This document shows, piece after piece, positions 9,246 to 17,432 of a stretch of DNA of 64,000 nt. The stretch comes from Lachnospiraceae bacterium oral taxon 096 (lineage in GTDB: Bacteria > Bacillota > Clostridia > Lachnospirales > Lachnospiraceae), in the NCBI GenBank assembly GCA_018141845.1, contig CP073340.1:351001-415000 (forward strand), in the 5' to 3' direction. The notes under the pieces were generated by a model. The model was not told the DNA's origin and made no database searches. It was given only the letters and a program-made list of their open reading frames with translations. Each line of letters begins with the position of its first letter. Position 1 is the stretch's first letter. The translations under genes were made by a program, and so were the position numbers.

Positions 9246-10922
9246 TCACTTTGTCCACTTATCCCCCTCTCTGATGGCTTGATCCTGAATCTTTTCAAAA
9301 ATCTCATCTGCCTGCACGGTCAAAAAACTCTCTTCACTCCTTGTCATTCCTTCCCGATGAAGATAATCCACAAGAAATTGACACAGCTTTTCCATCTCTT
9401 TTTCTCTCTGTTCAACACTGCTTTCTATCAACACTTCCAAGGCCACTCTGCTCTGTCTTCCCATGATCGGCAGTGCTTCTAGACTCTTTGCACTCCACTT
9501 ATAAAACGGTGTGTACTTTCGATTGATCAAATGAATACACTGAATATAGTGCTGAATAAATTCGTTTAGTGTCAATTGCAATGCTACTTTATCTTTTCTC
9601 TTGAAAATTCTTTGATAATTATATTGTCCCGATTGTGCTAAAAAATTCAAGTGATACGCAAGTCTCTTTAGCCACAAATCCCTTGGATAATGTTCAAGCA
9701 GGCGATTTCGTATTCTTGTAAAATCGCCTCGATTGTCAAGAAAAACTTCTCCATTTGTCGCCGCACTCAAATACTCCTCTTCCACTTTGCGATACTCTTC
9801 TATCGTTTTTGGCCCCTCGGAATACGCTGTATAAAGGCGATAAAATGTTGAAATCCTCCAAATTTCTATTTTCTCTCGAAATTTTTCCTTTAAACATTTC
9901 GCAAGTTTTGCCCCATAATGAAAATAGGTCTCATCATCCAAAAAAATCATGCAGCGGTCTTCGCTGTCATGGTCTCTTGAAAATTCATCATCATAGCCAT
10001 AACATTCAGATCCTTTTCCCACTAGACCTATACTTAAGTTTTTATATACTTCCACATGATTTTCCCGAATAAAATCAATAACTCGTTCAGAAAGCTTCCT
10101 TGCTCTTTCCAATCCATTTTCTGGCTTTTTCATTGTCTGTGAGAGGATTTGAAGATTTTTTTGAATAACTCTCCATGGTTGACTCTCTTTTCCATATTTC
10201 TTTTCAATAATGTTTATCGCCTTTAAATAATTTCTAGCCGCCTCAATATAATTTTTCTTTCGCATACAAAAATCTGCTCTATTATTTAATACAGCAGCAT
10301 ATAAGGGATGATCTATTCCTAATTTTTCTCTAACCATTTGTTCTGACTTAACTAAATATTTTTCCGCTTCTTTCATATCACCTAAATGTTGATAAATCTC
10401 ATACAAATTATTGTAGCTAATGGCCAATGGAACATCATATCCTGTCATTCCTTCCAACAAAGAAATCGCTTCCAATTGTATCTTTTCTGCTTCTTTCGCT
10501 TTTTCTTCTTCCAATAAAAGTAGAGCGTAATTATTTAACAACCCAATATAAGAGTAATCTCGAAGTCCCAAATCATCACAAATCTTTTTGGCTTCTTCAA
10601 ATCCCTCCCTAGCTTTTTTTCTATTTTTTGCTTCCCGATAAGTATTCGCCAAATTCATCAATGTCATCGCATAGGGTTGTTTATTTTTCAATCTTTCTCC
10701 CTCACAATATACTTTAGCTTCCTCAAAGGCCTCCACGGCCTCTGCATAATGGCCAATAACACGCAAAGCTCCACCATATTCATTTAAAATTGCAATTAAA
10801 TTTCCATTATCTTTTTCTTCTCTGGCTGCATTGACTGCTTCTTTCAAATATTGTGCAGCCTCCATCTCCCTGCCTTCTCTCCAAAAGATATGTGCCCTCT
10901 TTAAAATTTCTCTACTTTCCAT
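9246..10922 (-). CDS. TPR protein with C-terminal DUF4037 nucleotidyltransferase-like domain
   Basis: 558 residues in two parts. Residues 1-260 are tetratricopeptide-like helical repeats, with recurring A-x-x-x-Y/F-x-x-A spacing (for example HYAEAVEAFEEAKVYCE and NYIEAARNYLKAINIIE). From about residue 295 a nucleotidyltransferase fold follows: SIGLVGKGSECYGYDDEFS then RDHDSED, close to the GSx(n)DxD core of polymerase-beta-like transferases. A helical C-terminus completes DUF4037. It could nucleotidylate a protein or small molecule, but neither substrate nor activity is known. It lies 54 bases after a BMC-H gene and is coupled to the DUF4125 gene. Confidence 0.75.
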   Translation of the reverse strand: MESREILKRAHIFWREGREMEAAQYLKEAVNAAREEKDNGNLIAILNEYGGALRVIGHYAEAVEAFEEAKVYCEGERLKNKQPYAMTLMNLANTYREAKNRKKAREGFEEAKKICDDLGLRDYSYIGLLNNYALLLLEEEKAKEAEKIQLEAISLLEGMTGYDVPLAISYNNLYEIYQHLGDMKEAEKYLVKSEQMVREKLGIDHPLYAAVLNNRADFCMRKKNYIEAARNYLKAINIIEKKYGKESQPWRVIQKNLQILSQTMKKPENGLERARKLSERVIDFIRENHVEVYKNLSIGLVGKGSECYGYDDEFSRDHDSEDRCMIFLDDETYFHYGAKLAKCLKEKFREKIEIWRISTFYRLYTAYSEGPKTIEEYRKVEEEYLSAATNGEVFLDNRGDFTRIRNRLLEHYPRDLWLKRLAYHLNFLAQSGQYNYQRIFKRKDKVALQLTLNEFIQHYIQCIHLINRKYTPFYKWSAKSLEALPIMGRQSRVALEVLIESSVEQREKEMEKLCQFLVDYLHREGMTRSEESFLTVQADEIFEKIQDQAIREGDKWTK

Positions 10923-10976
10923 ATGTACACCTCAAAAAACAGAGGGCAAAGGCGATGGCCTCTGCCCTCCCATATC

Positions 10977-11258
10977 CTACTTTGCAGACTTTGGAAGAAT
11001 TACCTCAACCTCTGCATGTGGTCTTGGAATAACATGCACAGAAACCAACTCGCCAACTCTTGAGGCTGCTGCTGCCCCTGCATCTGTTGCTGCCTTCACC
11101 GCTCCGACATCTCCACGAACAAGAACAGTAACTAAACCTCCACCAATCAATTCCTTTCCAATCAATGTTACATTGGCTGCTTTTACCATAGCATCCGCTG
11201 CCTCAATTGACCCTACCAATCCCTTTGTTTCCACCATTCCCAATGCATCATACATCAT
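10977..11258 (-). CDS. BMC-H microcompartment shell protein (PduA/EutM-like)
   Basis: A 93-residue single BMC domain starting [20 protein letters not shown] and with the [19 protein letters not shown] helix. Proteins of this type form flat hexamers that tile the shell facets, with a central pore for small substrates. It is the near-twin of the cluster's first gene (23274-23567), suggesting two major facet proteins. The ATG follows AAAGGAG. Confidence 0.95.
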   Translation of the reverse strand: MMYDALGMVETKGLVGSIEAADAMVKAANVTLIGKELIGGGLVTVLVRGDVGAVKAATDAGAAAASRVGELVSVHVIPRPHAEVEVILPKSAK

Positions 11259-11275
11259 GTTTATTCTCCTTTATA

Positions 11276-11923
11276 TTATCTTATGATTTTCACCTTTGTT
11301 GTTGCTGTCACACCAAGTGCATTGGCCTCTTCCATATCCAGATGACATTCCAAAGTAGAAGTGTCCGTCACACGAATGGCAACCTGATGAAGCACTCCAC
11401 CTCGTTCTCCGCTAATCTCAATACTGACCACATCACCATCATTCACTTGAAAATTTCTTGCATCCATTGGAGACATATGAATATGTCTCTTTGCTACAAT
11501 TGCTCCCTCTCCAATTTGAACACTTCCCTTTGGTCCGACCAAAGTAAGTCCTGCCGATTGACTAACATCGCCTGACATCCTCAGCGGCGAGCGAATACCT
11601 AATTTATAATCATCTGAGCGAAACAACTCTACCTGCGTCTTACTTCTACATGGTCCAAGAATTCTTATCCCCTCAATCACACCCTTTGGTCCACAGATGG
11701 TGATGGTTTCTTTTGCCGCATACTGACCTTTTTGTGATAAATCCTTCATCTTTGTGAGGGCATATCCTGCACCAAACAATTTTTCTAATTCTGCCTTGGC
11801 CAAATGAATATGTCGATTTGAAATTCCCACAGGAATCTCCTGATCGGATATTCTTTCTGGCTTAACTTGCAAACCTTCAATCGCTGCTCTTAGTACTTCA
11901 TTTAACTCATCGAAATATTCCAT
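11276..11923 (-). CDS. pduL: Phosphate acyltransferase PduL of the microcompartment
   Basis: 215 residues with the two PduL beta-barrel repeats. The zinc-site histidines are in SNRHIHLAKAEL (about residues 35-46) and AKRHIHMSPMDA (about 143-154). PduL converts acetyl-CoA plus phosphate to acetyl phosphate and free CoA, recycling CoA for the aldehyde dehydrogenase inside the shell and allowing ATP synthesis by acetate kinase outside. Residues 1-20 (MEYFDELNEVLRAAIEGL) are an amphipathic helix of the kind used for encapsulation. It lies 18 bases after the ALDH gene. Confidence 0.93.
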   Translation of the reverse strand: MEYFDELNEVLRAAIEGLQVKPERISDQEIPVGISNRHIHLAKAELEKLFGAGYALTKMKDLSQKGQYAAKETITICGPKGVIEGIRILGPCRSKTQVELFRSDDYKLGIRSPLRMSGDVSQSAGLTLVGPKGSVQIGEGAIVAKRHIHMSPMDARNFQVNDGDVVSIEISGERGGVLHQVAIRVTDTSTLECHLDMEEANALGVTATTKVKIIR

Positions 11924-11941
11924 AAACTTACCTCACAGCCA

Positions 11942-13519
11942 TTAACTATTTGCAATTTGTAAGATCAAGTTTTTTAAATCTTCCACAGACAATGCATCAA
12001 TCCCCTTGAGTAAATCATCACTTGAATTCGTCTTTGTGCTCTCTTCAAACATCATTTGAATTTCATTTGGACTCATTGCAACTCCATTGTAATAGCAACC
12101 ATTCACACAACAACTCTTCTCATGAAATAGTGCCTGAAATTTTGCATCATCTGCCAATGTTGTCACATCCTTTATTCCATAGGCCACTCTCTTTAAATTG
12201 ATCAAATGCTGTGGTCCGACATTCTCTGAAACTGAACTTCCACCCATGGTTCCACAACCCAGAGTAAAGGAAGTCAGTAGTCCTGTTGAAAGCCCAGTGC
12301 CTCCCTGTGTTCCACCTGTATTGACTAAAATTCTCGAAGCTGGCTTTACAGAAAACTTTTCTACAATTTGATCATCATTTGTATGAAGGCTCAATGTATG
12401 GCCGATACCATTTTGTAACAAGCTAATGCTAAGCTCACAAGCTTCCTTCCAGTCCTTAACTACATAAAAACCAAGTACACAGGTCAACTTCTCGTAAGAG
12501 AGCGGATTGTCTTTCCCCACACCATATTGCCTTCCAATCAACACCCTTGTATTACTTGGCACTGTAATTTTTGCAGCTGAGGCAATAAATTTTGCATCTT
12601 TTCCAACATACTTGGCATTCATTGCCATCTTGTCTTTAAAAAGCAACTTGCACACTCTATTACATTCTTCGTCTGTCATAAAGTATCCACCAGCTTTGAC
12701 AAACTCTTGGATAACTTCATCTTGATTTACTTCTTCGCAAATAATAGATTGCTCCGACGCACAAATTGTTCCATTGTCAAAGGTCTTACTTGCCATAATT
12801 CTTTCCACAGCTTTTGCCACATTGGCACTTCTTTCAATGTAAGCTGGAGAATTTCCTGCACCGACGCCAATCGCCGGCTTGCCCGCACTGTATGCCGCCT
12901 TTACCATTCCTGGGCCACCTGTGGCAATAATTAAGGCAACTTCCTTTGACTTCATCATTTCATTTGTCGTCTGTAAGGATGGCATTGTAATACAACTAAT
13001 AATTCCTTTTGGAGCTCCCGCCTCCTGTGCAGCCTCTGCCATAATTTTTGCTGTCTTTAGTGAACACTCCAATGCCGCTGGATGTGGCGAAAAGATAATG
13101 GCATTCCTTGATTTTAGTGCAATCATGGATTTAAAAATAATTGTCGATGTTGGATTGGTTGATGGCACAATTCCCATCACTAAACCAACAGGATCAGCAA
13201 CTTCTAGGATTTTATTCTTCTCATCTCGACGAATAATTCCCACGGTTTTCATGTCCTTAATATCTTCATAAAGTAGTGCTGATGCCGCATAATTTTTATA
13301 TGCCTTATCCTTTGCAACACCAAAACCTGTTTCTTCCTGTGCAAGTCTTCCAAGCTCTACCGCATGCTTTAATCCAGCCTCAGCCATGCTCTTTAAAATC
13401 TTATTTACTTGTTCATCGGAAAAACTTGCAAACTCTTTATATGCACTGTAGCCCTGTCTCAGGAAATTTCTTGCCTCCTGAATGGACCTCAAATCATAAT
13501 CAAAATTTTCTGTTCCCAT
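11942..13519 (-). CDS. CoA-acylating acetaldehyde dehydrogenase of the choline microcompartment
   Basis: 525 residues of the EutE/PduP aldehyde dehydrogenase family. The catalytic cysteine is C253 in FDNGTICASEQSI, and the nucleotide-binding ATGGPGMVKAA and GVGAGNSPAYIE segments are intact. It should oxidise the acetaldehyde released by CutC to acetyl-CoA with NAD and CoA. The last ~25 residues (from DDLLKGIDALSVEDLKNLIL) are set off by a linker and form an amphipathic helix, a probable C-terminal encapsulation peptide. In cut loci this enzyme is often called CutB or CutF. I leave the symbol blank because a second, inactive-looking ALDH is also present. Confidence 0.92.
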   Translation of the reverse strand: MGTENFDYDLRSIQEARNFLRQGYSAYKEFASFSDEQVNKILKSMAEAGLKHAVELGRLAQEETGFGVAKDKAYKNYAASALLYEDIKDMKTVGIIRRDEKNKILEVADPVGLVMGIVPSTNPTSTIIFKSMIALKSRNAIIFSPHPAALECSLKTAKIMAEAAQEAGAPKGIISCITMPSLQTTNEMMKSKEVALIIATGGPGMVKAAYSAGKPAIGVGAGNSPAYIERSANVAKAVERIMASKTFDNGTICASEQSIICEEVNQDEVIQEFVKAGGYFMTDEECNRVCKLLFKDKMAMNAKYVGKDAKFIASAAKITVPSNTRVLIGRQYGVGKDNPLSYEKLTCVLGFYVVKDWKEACELSISLLQNGIGHTLSLHTNDDQIVEKFSVKPASRILVNTGGTQGGTGLSTGLLTSFTLGCGTMGGSSVSENVGPQHLINLKRVAYGIKDVTTLADDAKFQALFHEKSCCVNGCYYNGVAMSPNEIQMMFEESTKTNSSDDLLKGIDALSVEDLKNLILQIANS

Positions 13520-13540
13520 CTCAACCTTCCCGTCTGATCA

Positions 13541-14119
13541 CTACGACTTTTTGTAGAACGACATAATCAAATCAACAAGCTGAGTCTTATTCATCTTTTG
13601 TATTCCTGCCTGTTGTTCCTGAGAAAGTACAAATTCTTGCAATAAGCTCTTTAATGCTTTATTGGTCAGTGATCGCAATACCTTTTCGCCTTCTTCTTCT
13701 GTATAACTTTCTAAAAGAGCTGTCACATCATCTTTTGTCTTTACTAGAAAAGCGAGCTGTTCTTCAGCTTCATCTGTCTCTACTTCATCCTCAAGCTCTT
13801 CCTTAGATTCTTCAGCTTCTTTTTCTTTCTTTAAATCTTTCTCTGCTGTTTCATCACAAATAAAGATTTCCAATTCGTCAGATGGACTTGGGATAACATT
13901 ATGCGAATGAACCACTCCTCTTAGCGAATGCACAGCCTCTACTCCTGCTTCTACTGCTGACTGTACGGCTCCGACATCTCCTTCCACAATAATGGTCACC
14001 AGTCCTTTTCCCACATATTCCTTTCTTATCAGAGATACATTTGCTGTCTTTACCATAGTGTCTGCTGCCTCAATTGCTGCAATCAATCCACTGGTCTCAA
14101 TAAATCCCAATGCATTCAT
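13541..14119 (-). CDS. BMC-H shell protein with acidic linker and helical C-terminal domain (PduK/EutK-like architecture)
   Basis: 192 residues. Positions 1-90 are a BMC domain (ALGFIETSGLIAAIEAADTM; VEGDVGAVQSAVEAG). Residues ~103-135 are a highly acidic linker rich in E, K and D. The last ~65 residues form a helical domain ending KMNKTQLVDLIMSFYKKS, reminiscent of SAP or Rho-N modules. Similar extended shell proteins (PduK, EutK) carry C-terminal domains of uncertain role; that of EutK is a proposed nucleic-acid binder. The extension may face the cytosol or tether cargo. The BMC call is firm, the tail function is not. Confidence 0.88.
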   Translation of the reverse strand: MNALGFIETSGLIAAIEAADTMVKTANVSLIRKEYVGKGLVTIIVEGDVGAVQSAVEAGVEAVHSLRGVVHSHNVIPSPSDELEIFICDETAEKDLKKEKEAEESKEELEDEVETDEAEEQLAFLVKTKDDVTALLESYTEEEGEKVLRSLTNKALKSLLQEFVLSQEQQAGIQKMNKTQLVDLIMSFYKKS

Positions 14120-14128
14120 CTAGGCCTC

Positions 14129-14734
14129 CTATCGGTTTGCACAACTATAGAAAACATCTGCATATCCATTCGATGAACACTCTATCGAAGCCCCCTTAGG
14201 GACATTCACCATATCTCCCTTTTGTGCATGAAATACCTTTCCGTCAATGAGAATGTCCATCGTTCCTTCCATCACACAATAGGTCTCATACTGCTCAGCG
14301 GTTGTCTTAAAGGACGAATGATCAATTGTAAATCGCCCCGATTGCATTGCAGATTCTGTATCGTGAATGACTTCCAAATACTTCACTTTATCCCCTGTCT
14401 TAGAATCTAGTGGGTCGAGACAAAGAGAATTTCCCCTGACAACCTTAAATCCACATGGCAAGCATTCACTATCATACTTTTTCTTTGGAACTTCTAACAA
14501 ACCATGCTCAACCAGTACCTTCAATATGTTATACAAATCTTCCTTTGTTAATCCTGATAAATCGGGAATAATACTTGTATTATCCATTACTTTTCCCTCC
14601 ACAAACAAAATGTTTGCTGCCTTTGCATAATCTTTTGCCGCAGGTGTGATAATCGTTTGATCGTCAATATATATTCTACTCTCTCCCTTTTCACCCGCCG
14701 CTTTTACATCACTTAGACAGATGAGTTTTTTCAC
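14129..14734 (-). CDS. EutQ-like cupin protein of the microcompartment
   Basis: GTG at 14734 with AGAGGTG five bases upstream gives a 201-residue protein; the open frame continues 12 codons further but overlaps eutN. The N-terminal ~75 residues carry the KKLICLSDVKAAGEKG segment. The C-terminal half is a EutQ cupin (KVVRGNSLCLDP, then EQYETYCVMEGTMDILIDGK). EutQ has been reported to have acetate kinase activity in Salmonella; whether this homologue does is not visible. It sits between the pentamer-type shell gene and the extended BMC-H gene. Confidence 0.82.
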   Translation of the reverse strand: MKKLICLSDVKAAGEKGESRIYIDDQTIITPAAKDYAKAANILFVEGKVMDNTSIIPDLSGLTKEDLYNILKVLVEHGLLEVPKKKYDSECLPCGFKVVRGNSLCLDPLDSKTGDKVKYLEVIHDTESAMQSGRFTIDHSSFKTTAEQYETYCVMEGTMDILIDGKVFHAQKGDMVNVPKGASIECSSNGYADVFYSCANR

Positions 14735-14756
14735 GCTTACACCTCTTTTCTTCCCC

Positions 14757-15032
14757 TTACTCACCTTCAAAACTCAATCGGCAATCTTCATCAATAATAC
14801 CTACAATCGCTGCATCTGCGGCACTTTGATCATCCCCAAGCATCTTTCTTGCACTAGATCCCGTTGCAATAATTACTCTATCCCCAATTCCAGCACCAAT
14901 GGTATCCACAACGACCATGACCTCACCTTCTGTAGCTCCTCCTATCGTTTGAGCCAACATCAATTTGTATCCTCCAAGGCTCTCTGTCTTTCTTGTTGCC
15001 CAGATATTTCCAATCAATATTGCTGCCTTCAT
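14757..15032 (-). CDS. BMC-P pentameric vertex protein (EutN/CcmL family)
   Basis: 91 residues starting MKAAILIGNIWATRKTESL and with the family segment VDTIGAGIGDRVIIATGSSA. EutN/CcmL proteins form pentamers that cap the twelve vertices of the shell. It is the only vertex protein in the cluster. The ATG follows GAGGAAAAGAA, 15 bases after the preceding BMC gene. Confidence 0.95.
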   Translation of the reverse strand: MKAAILIGNIWATRKTESLGGYKLMLAQTIGGATEGEVMVVVDTIGAGIGDRVIIATGSSARKMLGDDQSAADAAIVGIIDEDCRLSFEGE

Positions 15033-15047
15033 TTCTTTTCCTCGCTA

Positions 15048-15329
15048 CTACAGTGTATTTTTGATCTTTTCAATTGCACTTTCCACTGATGAAGTATCCC
15101 CAAAAATTGCAATCGCAATCATATTTTGCGGACAACTTCCTCTCAATTCTTCCACCCAAACGCCTGCACTCTTTTCCGCAATATCAGAGGCTACAATCAT
15201 ATCAACGAGTTTGCCCTGCACTAATCCAACAGCACCAACCTCTCTTGTCAGCTCTTCTTTTGCCCCCTTGCGTCTTTGCAAAATTTCCAAAGTGCTCTTA
15301 CTTGGCGATTGAATTATTCTTACATCCAT
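15048..15329 (-). CDS. BMC-domain shell protein of EutS/PduU type
   Basis: The ATG at 15329, with AGAGGT seven bases upstream, gives 93 residues; a TTG two codons earlier is less likely. The N-terminal strand VRIIQSPSKSTLEILQRR precedes a BMC core (VDMIVASDIAEKSAGV; IAIAIFGDTSSVESAIEKI), the order seen in EutS/PduU-like proteins with a blocked or barrel-capped pore. The unusual ELRGSCPQNM segment replaces the normal pore loop. The start overlaps the ADH stop by about 10 bases. Confidence 0.8.
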   Translation of the reverse strand: MDVRIIQSPSKSTLEILQRRKGAKEELTREVGAVGLVQGKLVDMIVASDIAEKSAGVWVEELRGSCPQNMIAIAIFGDTSSVESAIEKIKNTL

Positions 15330-16456
15330 GGGCAAGACCTCTGTAATTTAGCATAAATGGCTTCCAAATCTTTCACCTGTACTTCTACAGGATTTGTCAC
15401 TGTGCATCGGTCATCCACTGCCAACTTTGCCATTTTTTCCATTGCCTTTGAATATTCTTCTCCATCTACCATTCCATTAATATAGCTGTCAATGCCCACA
15501 CTCTTAATGAGATTTTGCACCTGACGAATCAATGATTTCACACTGCTGATATCATCATAATTTCCAAATCCCATTCGTCTGGATAGTCTTGCATATCTTT
15601 GGATTGTTTCTTTATTTTGACTTTGTATAGTGTTAAACTCCATCACATGAGGAAGTAAAATGGCGTTGGCTCTTCCATGGGGAATGTGGAAAAATCCGCC
15701 GAGTGCATGAGCCATACTGTGACAAATTCCGAGAGAAGCTTCATTGAAAGCAATTCCTGCCAGTGCAGATGCATTGTGCATATGTTCTCTCGCACATAAA
15801 TCATCTCCATGTTCCACAGCTCTCTTTAAGTATTGGAACACCAACTCCACAGCCATATAGGCATTGGCATCTGTAAAATCCGTCGCTTTACTTGATGCAA
15901 CCGCCTCAAGTGCATGAGTCAAAACATCAATTCCTGTGTCTGCTGTAATCGATGCGGGCACTGATGCTGTAAATACACAATCTAAAATTGCTATATCCGG
16001 AAGTAAAGAAAAGTCAATCAATGGAATTTTGCTCTTTGTTTCCTTGTCTGAAACGACAGCAAATGAAGTCAACTCACTTCCTGTTCCACTCGTTGTTGGA
16101 ATAGCAATAAATTGAACCTTTTTCTCTATGGCCGCCTCAAAAATTTTTCTCACAACCTTTGCTGTATCAATCGCTGAGCCACCACCCAATGCAATAATGG
16201 TGTCCGTATCCTCGTCTACCATTTTGACTGCCAAAGATACAACTTCTAATGTTGGATCAGGAATGACTTTATCAAAAATTTGATATGGAATTTCTCTCAT
16301 TCCCAAAATCCCACTCACTAGATTGACTTTTCCTGAACTTTTCATAAAAGGATCACAAATAATGAATACCTTTTTTGCCTCAATTTTTTCTAATTCCTTT
16401 AGACTTCCCTCTCCCATACACAGTTTCGTGGGCATTCTAAAGTATTCCATTTGCAT
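15320..16456 (-). CDS. Iron-dependent alcohol dehydrogenase of the choline microcompartment (CutO-like)
   Basis: About 378 residues of the type III (iron) alcohol dehydrogenase family. Visible marks are the NAD-binding GGGSAIDTAKVV and the metal-site stretch ASLGICHSMAHALGGFFHIPHG, rich in His. It should reduce acetaldehyde to ethanol and regenerate NAD for the acylating dehydrogenase. The Shine-Dalgarno AGGAGG overlaps the cutD stop, favouring ATG 16456 (MQMEYFRMP) or 16450 (MEYFRMP); the open frame to 16510 would overlap cutD. It is translationally linked to cutD. Confidence 0.92.
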   Translation of the reverse strand: MQMEYFRMPTKLCMGEGSLKELEKIEAKKVFIICDPFMKSSGKVNLVSGILGMREIPYQIFDKVIPDPTLEVVSLAVKMVDEDTDTIIALGGGSAIDTAKVVRKIFEAAIEKKVQFIAIPTTSGTGSELTSFAVVSDKETKSKIPLIDFSLLPDIAILDCVFTASVPASITADTGIDVLTHALEAVASSKATDFTDANAYMAVELVFQYLKRAVEHGDDLCAREHMHNASALAGIAFNEASLGICHSMAHALGGFFHIPHGRANAILLPHVMEFNTIQSQNKETIQRYARLSRRMGFGNYDDISSVKSLIRQVQNLIKSVGIDSYINGMVDGEEYSKAMEKMAKLAVDDRCTVTNPVEVQVKDLEAIYAKLQRSCPWM

Positions 16457-16464
16457 TTCACCTC

Positions 16465-17409
16465 CTAATGTCGGATTACTCTCACCATTAAATTTTCTTT
16501 TGCAATCCATTGTTCAATTTGATCCAAATCTTCCTTATCTAAACTTGGATCTCCCTCAATTTCATACTTCATCCCAAGTTGGTAATATTTATTTACTCCC
16601 AATTTATGATATGGCAAAAGATGTACACCCAAAAAATTTTCATAAGAAACAAACTTCTTCAAAAATACTGAAATCTTTTCAATTTCTTCCTTGCTATCAT
16701 TTATTCCCTTGAGCATTGGCATACGCACAATTAATGACTTTCTCTTTTTAATTAAAGTTTCTAAATTTGAAAGAATCACTTCATTGCTCATTCCCGTCAA
16801 TTCTGTATGACGCTTGGGATCCATATGTTTTAAGTCAAATAGATATAAATCCACATATTCTGATAGAGCCAATGCCTTTTGAGGCTCTGTATATCCGCAG
16901 GTCTCAATTGCTGTGTGAATGCCATACTCCTTGCAGGCTTTCAATAAATCTCTAGCCGCCTCAAATTGTAATGTACATTCTCCGCCACTCAATGTTACTC
17001 CGCCCCCTGAGATTTCATAAAAGGATTCATCTTCCTTAATCACATCCAAGACTTCTGAAATTGTTTTAAATTCTCCACTAATATCCAATGCTGATTTTGG
17101 ACATACAGAAACACATTTTCCACAGCCTGTACAGTTTATACTTCGATCTACAATATGCTCTTGGTTTTCCATTTGATGAATGCCCACTGGACAAACCGAT
17201 AGACAAGCACCACAGTGAATACAGTAATTTTGTTTAAACATTACATTATACTTCCGATCTAAACCTTCTGGATTAGCACACCACTTGCAGCGCAGGGGAC
17301 AACCCTTAAAAAAGACAATTGTCCTTGTTCCTGGTCCGTCATATAAACTGTACTTTTGAATATTAAAGATCATTGCTCTTCTTTCAATATCATTGCCGGC
17401 TGTCTTCAT
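16465..17409 (-). CDS. cutD: Choline TMA-lyase activating enzyme (radical SAM)
   Basis: 314 residues. The radical-SAM cluster motif CPLRCKWC (CX3CX2C) lies at about residues 38-45. Two ferredoxin-like [4Fe-4S] motifs follow (CIHCGACLSVCPVG and CTGCGKCVSVCPKS), as in glycyl-radical activases of the CutD/GRE type. It would abstract a hydrogen from G822 of CutC to form the glycyl radical, using SAM and an electron donor. The ATG has AGGAG seven bases upstream. It follows cutC by 23 bases. Confidence 0.95.
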   Translation of the reverse strand: MKTAGNDIERRAMIFNIQKYSLYDGPGTRTIVFFKGCPLRCKWCANPEGLDRKYNVMFKQNYCIHCGACLSVCPVGIHQMENQEHIVDRSINCTGCGKCVSVCPKSALDISGEFKTISEVLDVIKEDESFYEISGGGVTLSGGECTLQFEAARDLLKACKEYGIHTAIETCGYTEPQKALALSEYVDLYLFDLKHMDPKRHTELTGMSNEVILSNLETLIKKRKSLIVRMPMLKGINDSKEEIEKISVFLKKFVSYENFLGVHLLPYHKLGVNKYYQLGMKYEIEGDPSLDKEDLDQIEQWIAKENLMVRVIRH

Positions 17410-17432
17410 TTTCTATCTCCTACTGCTTATCT

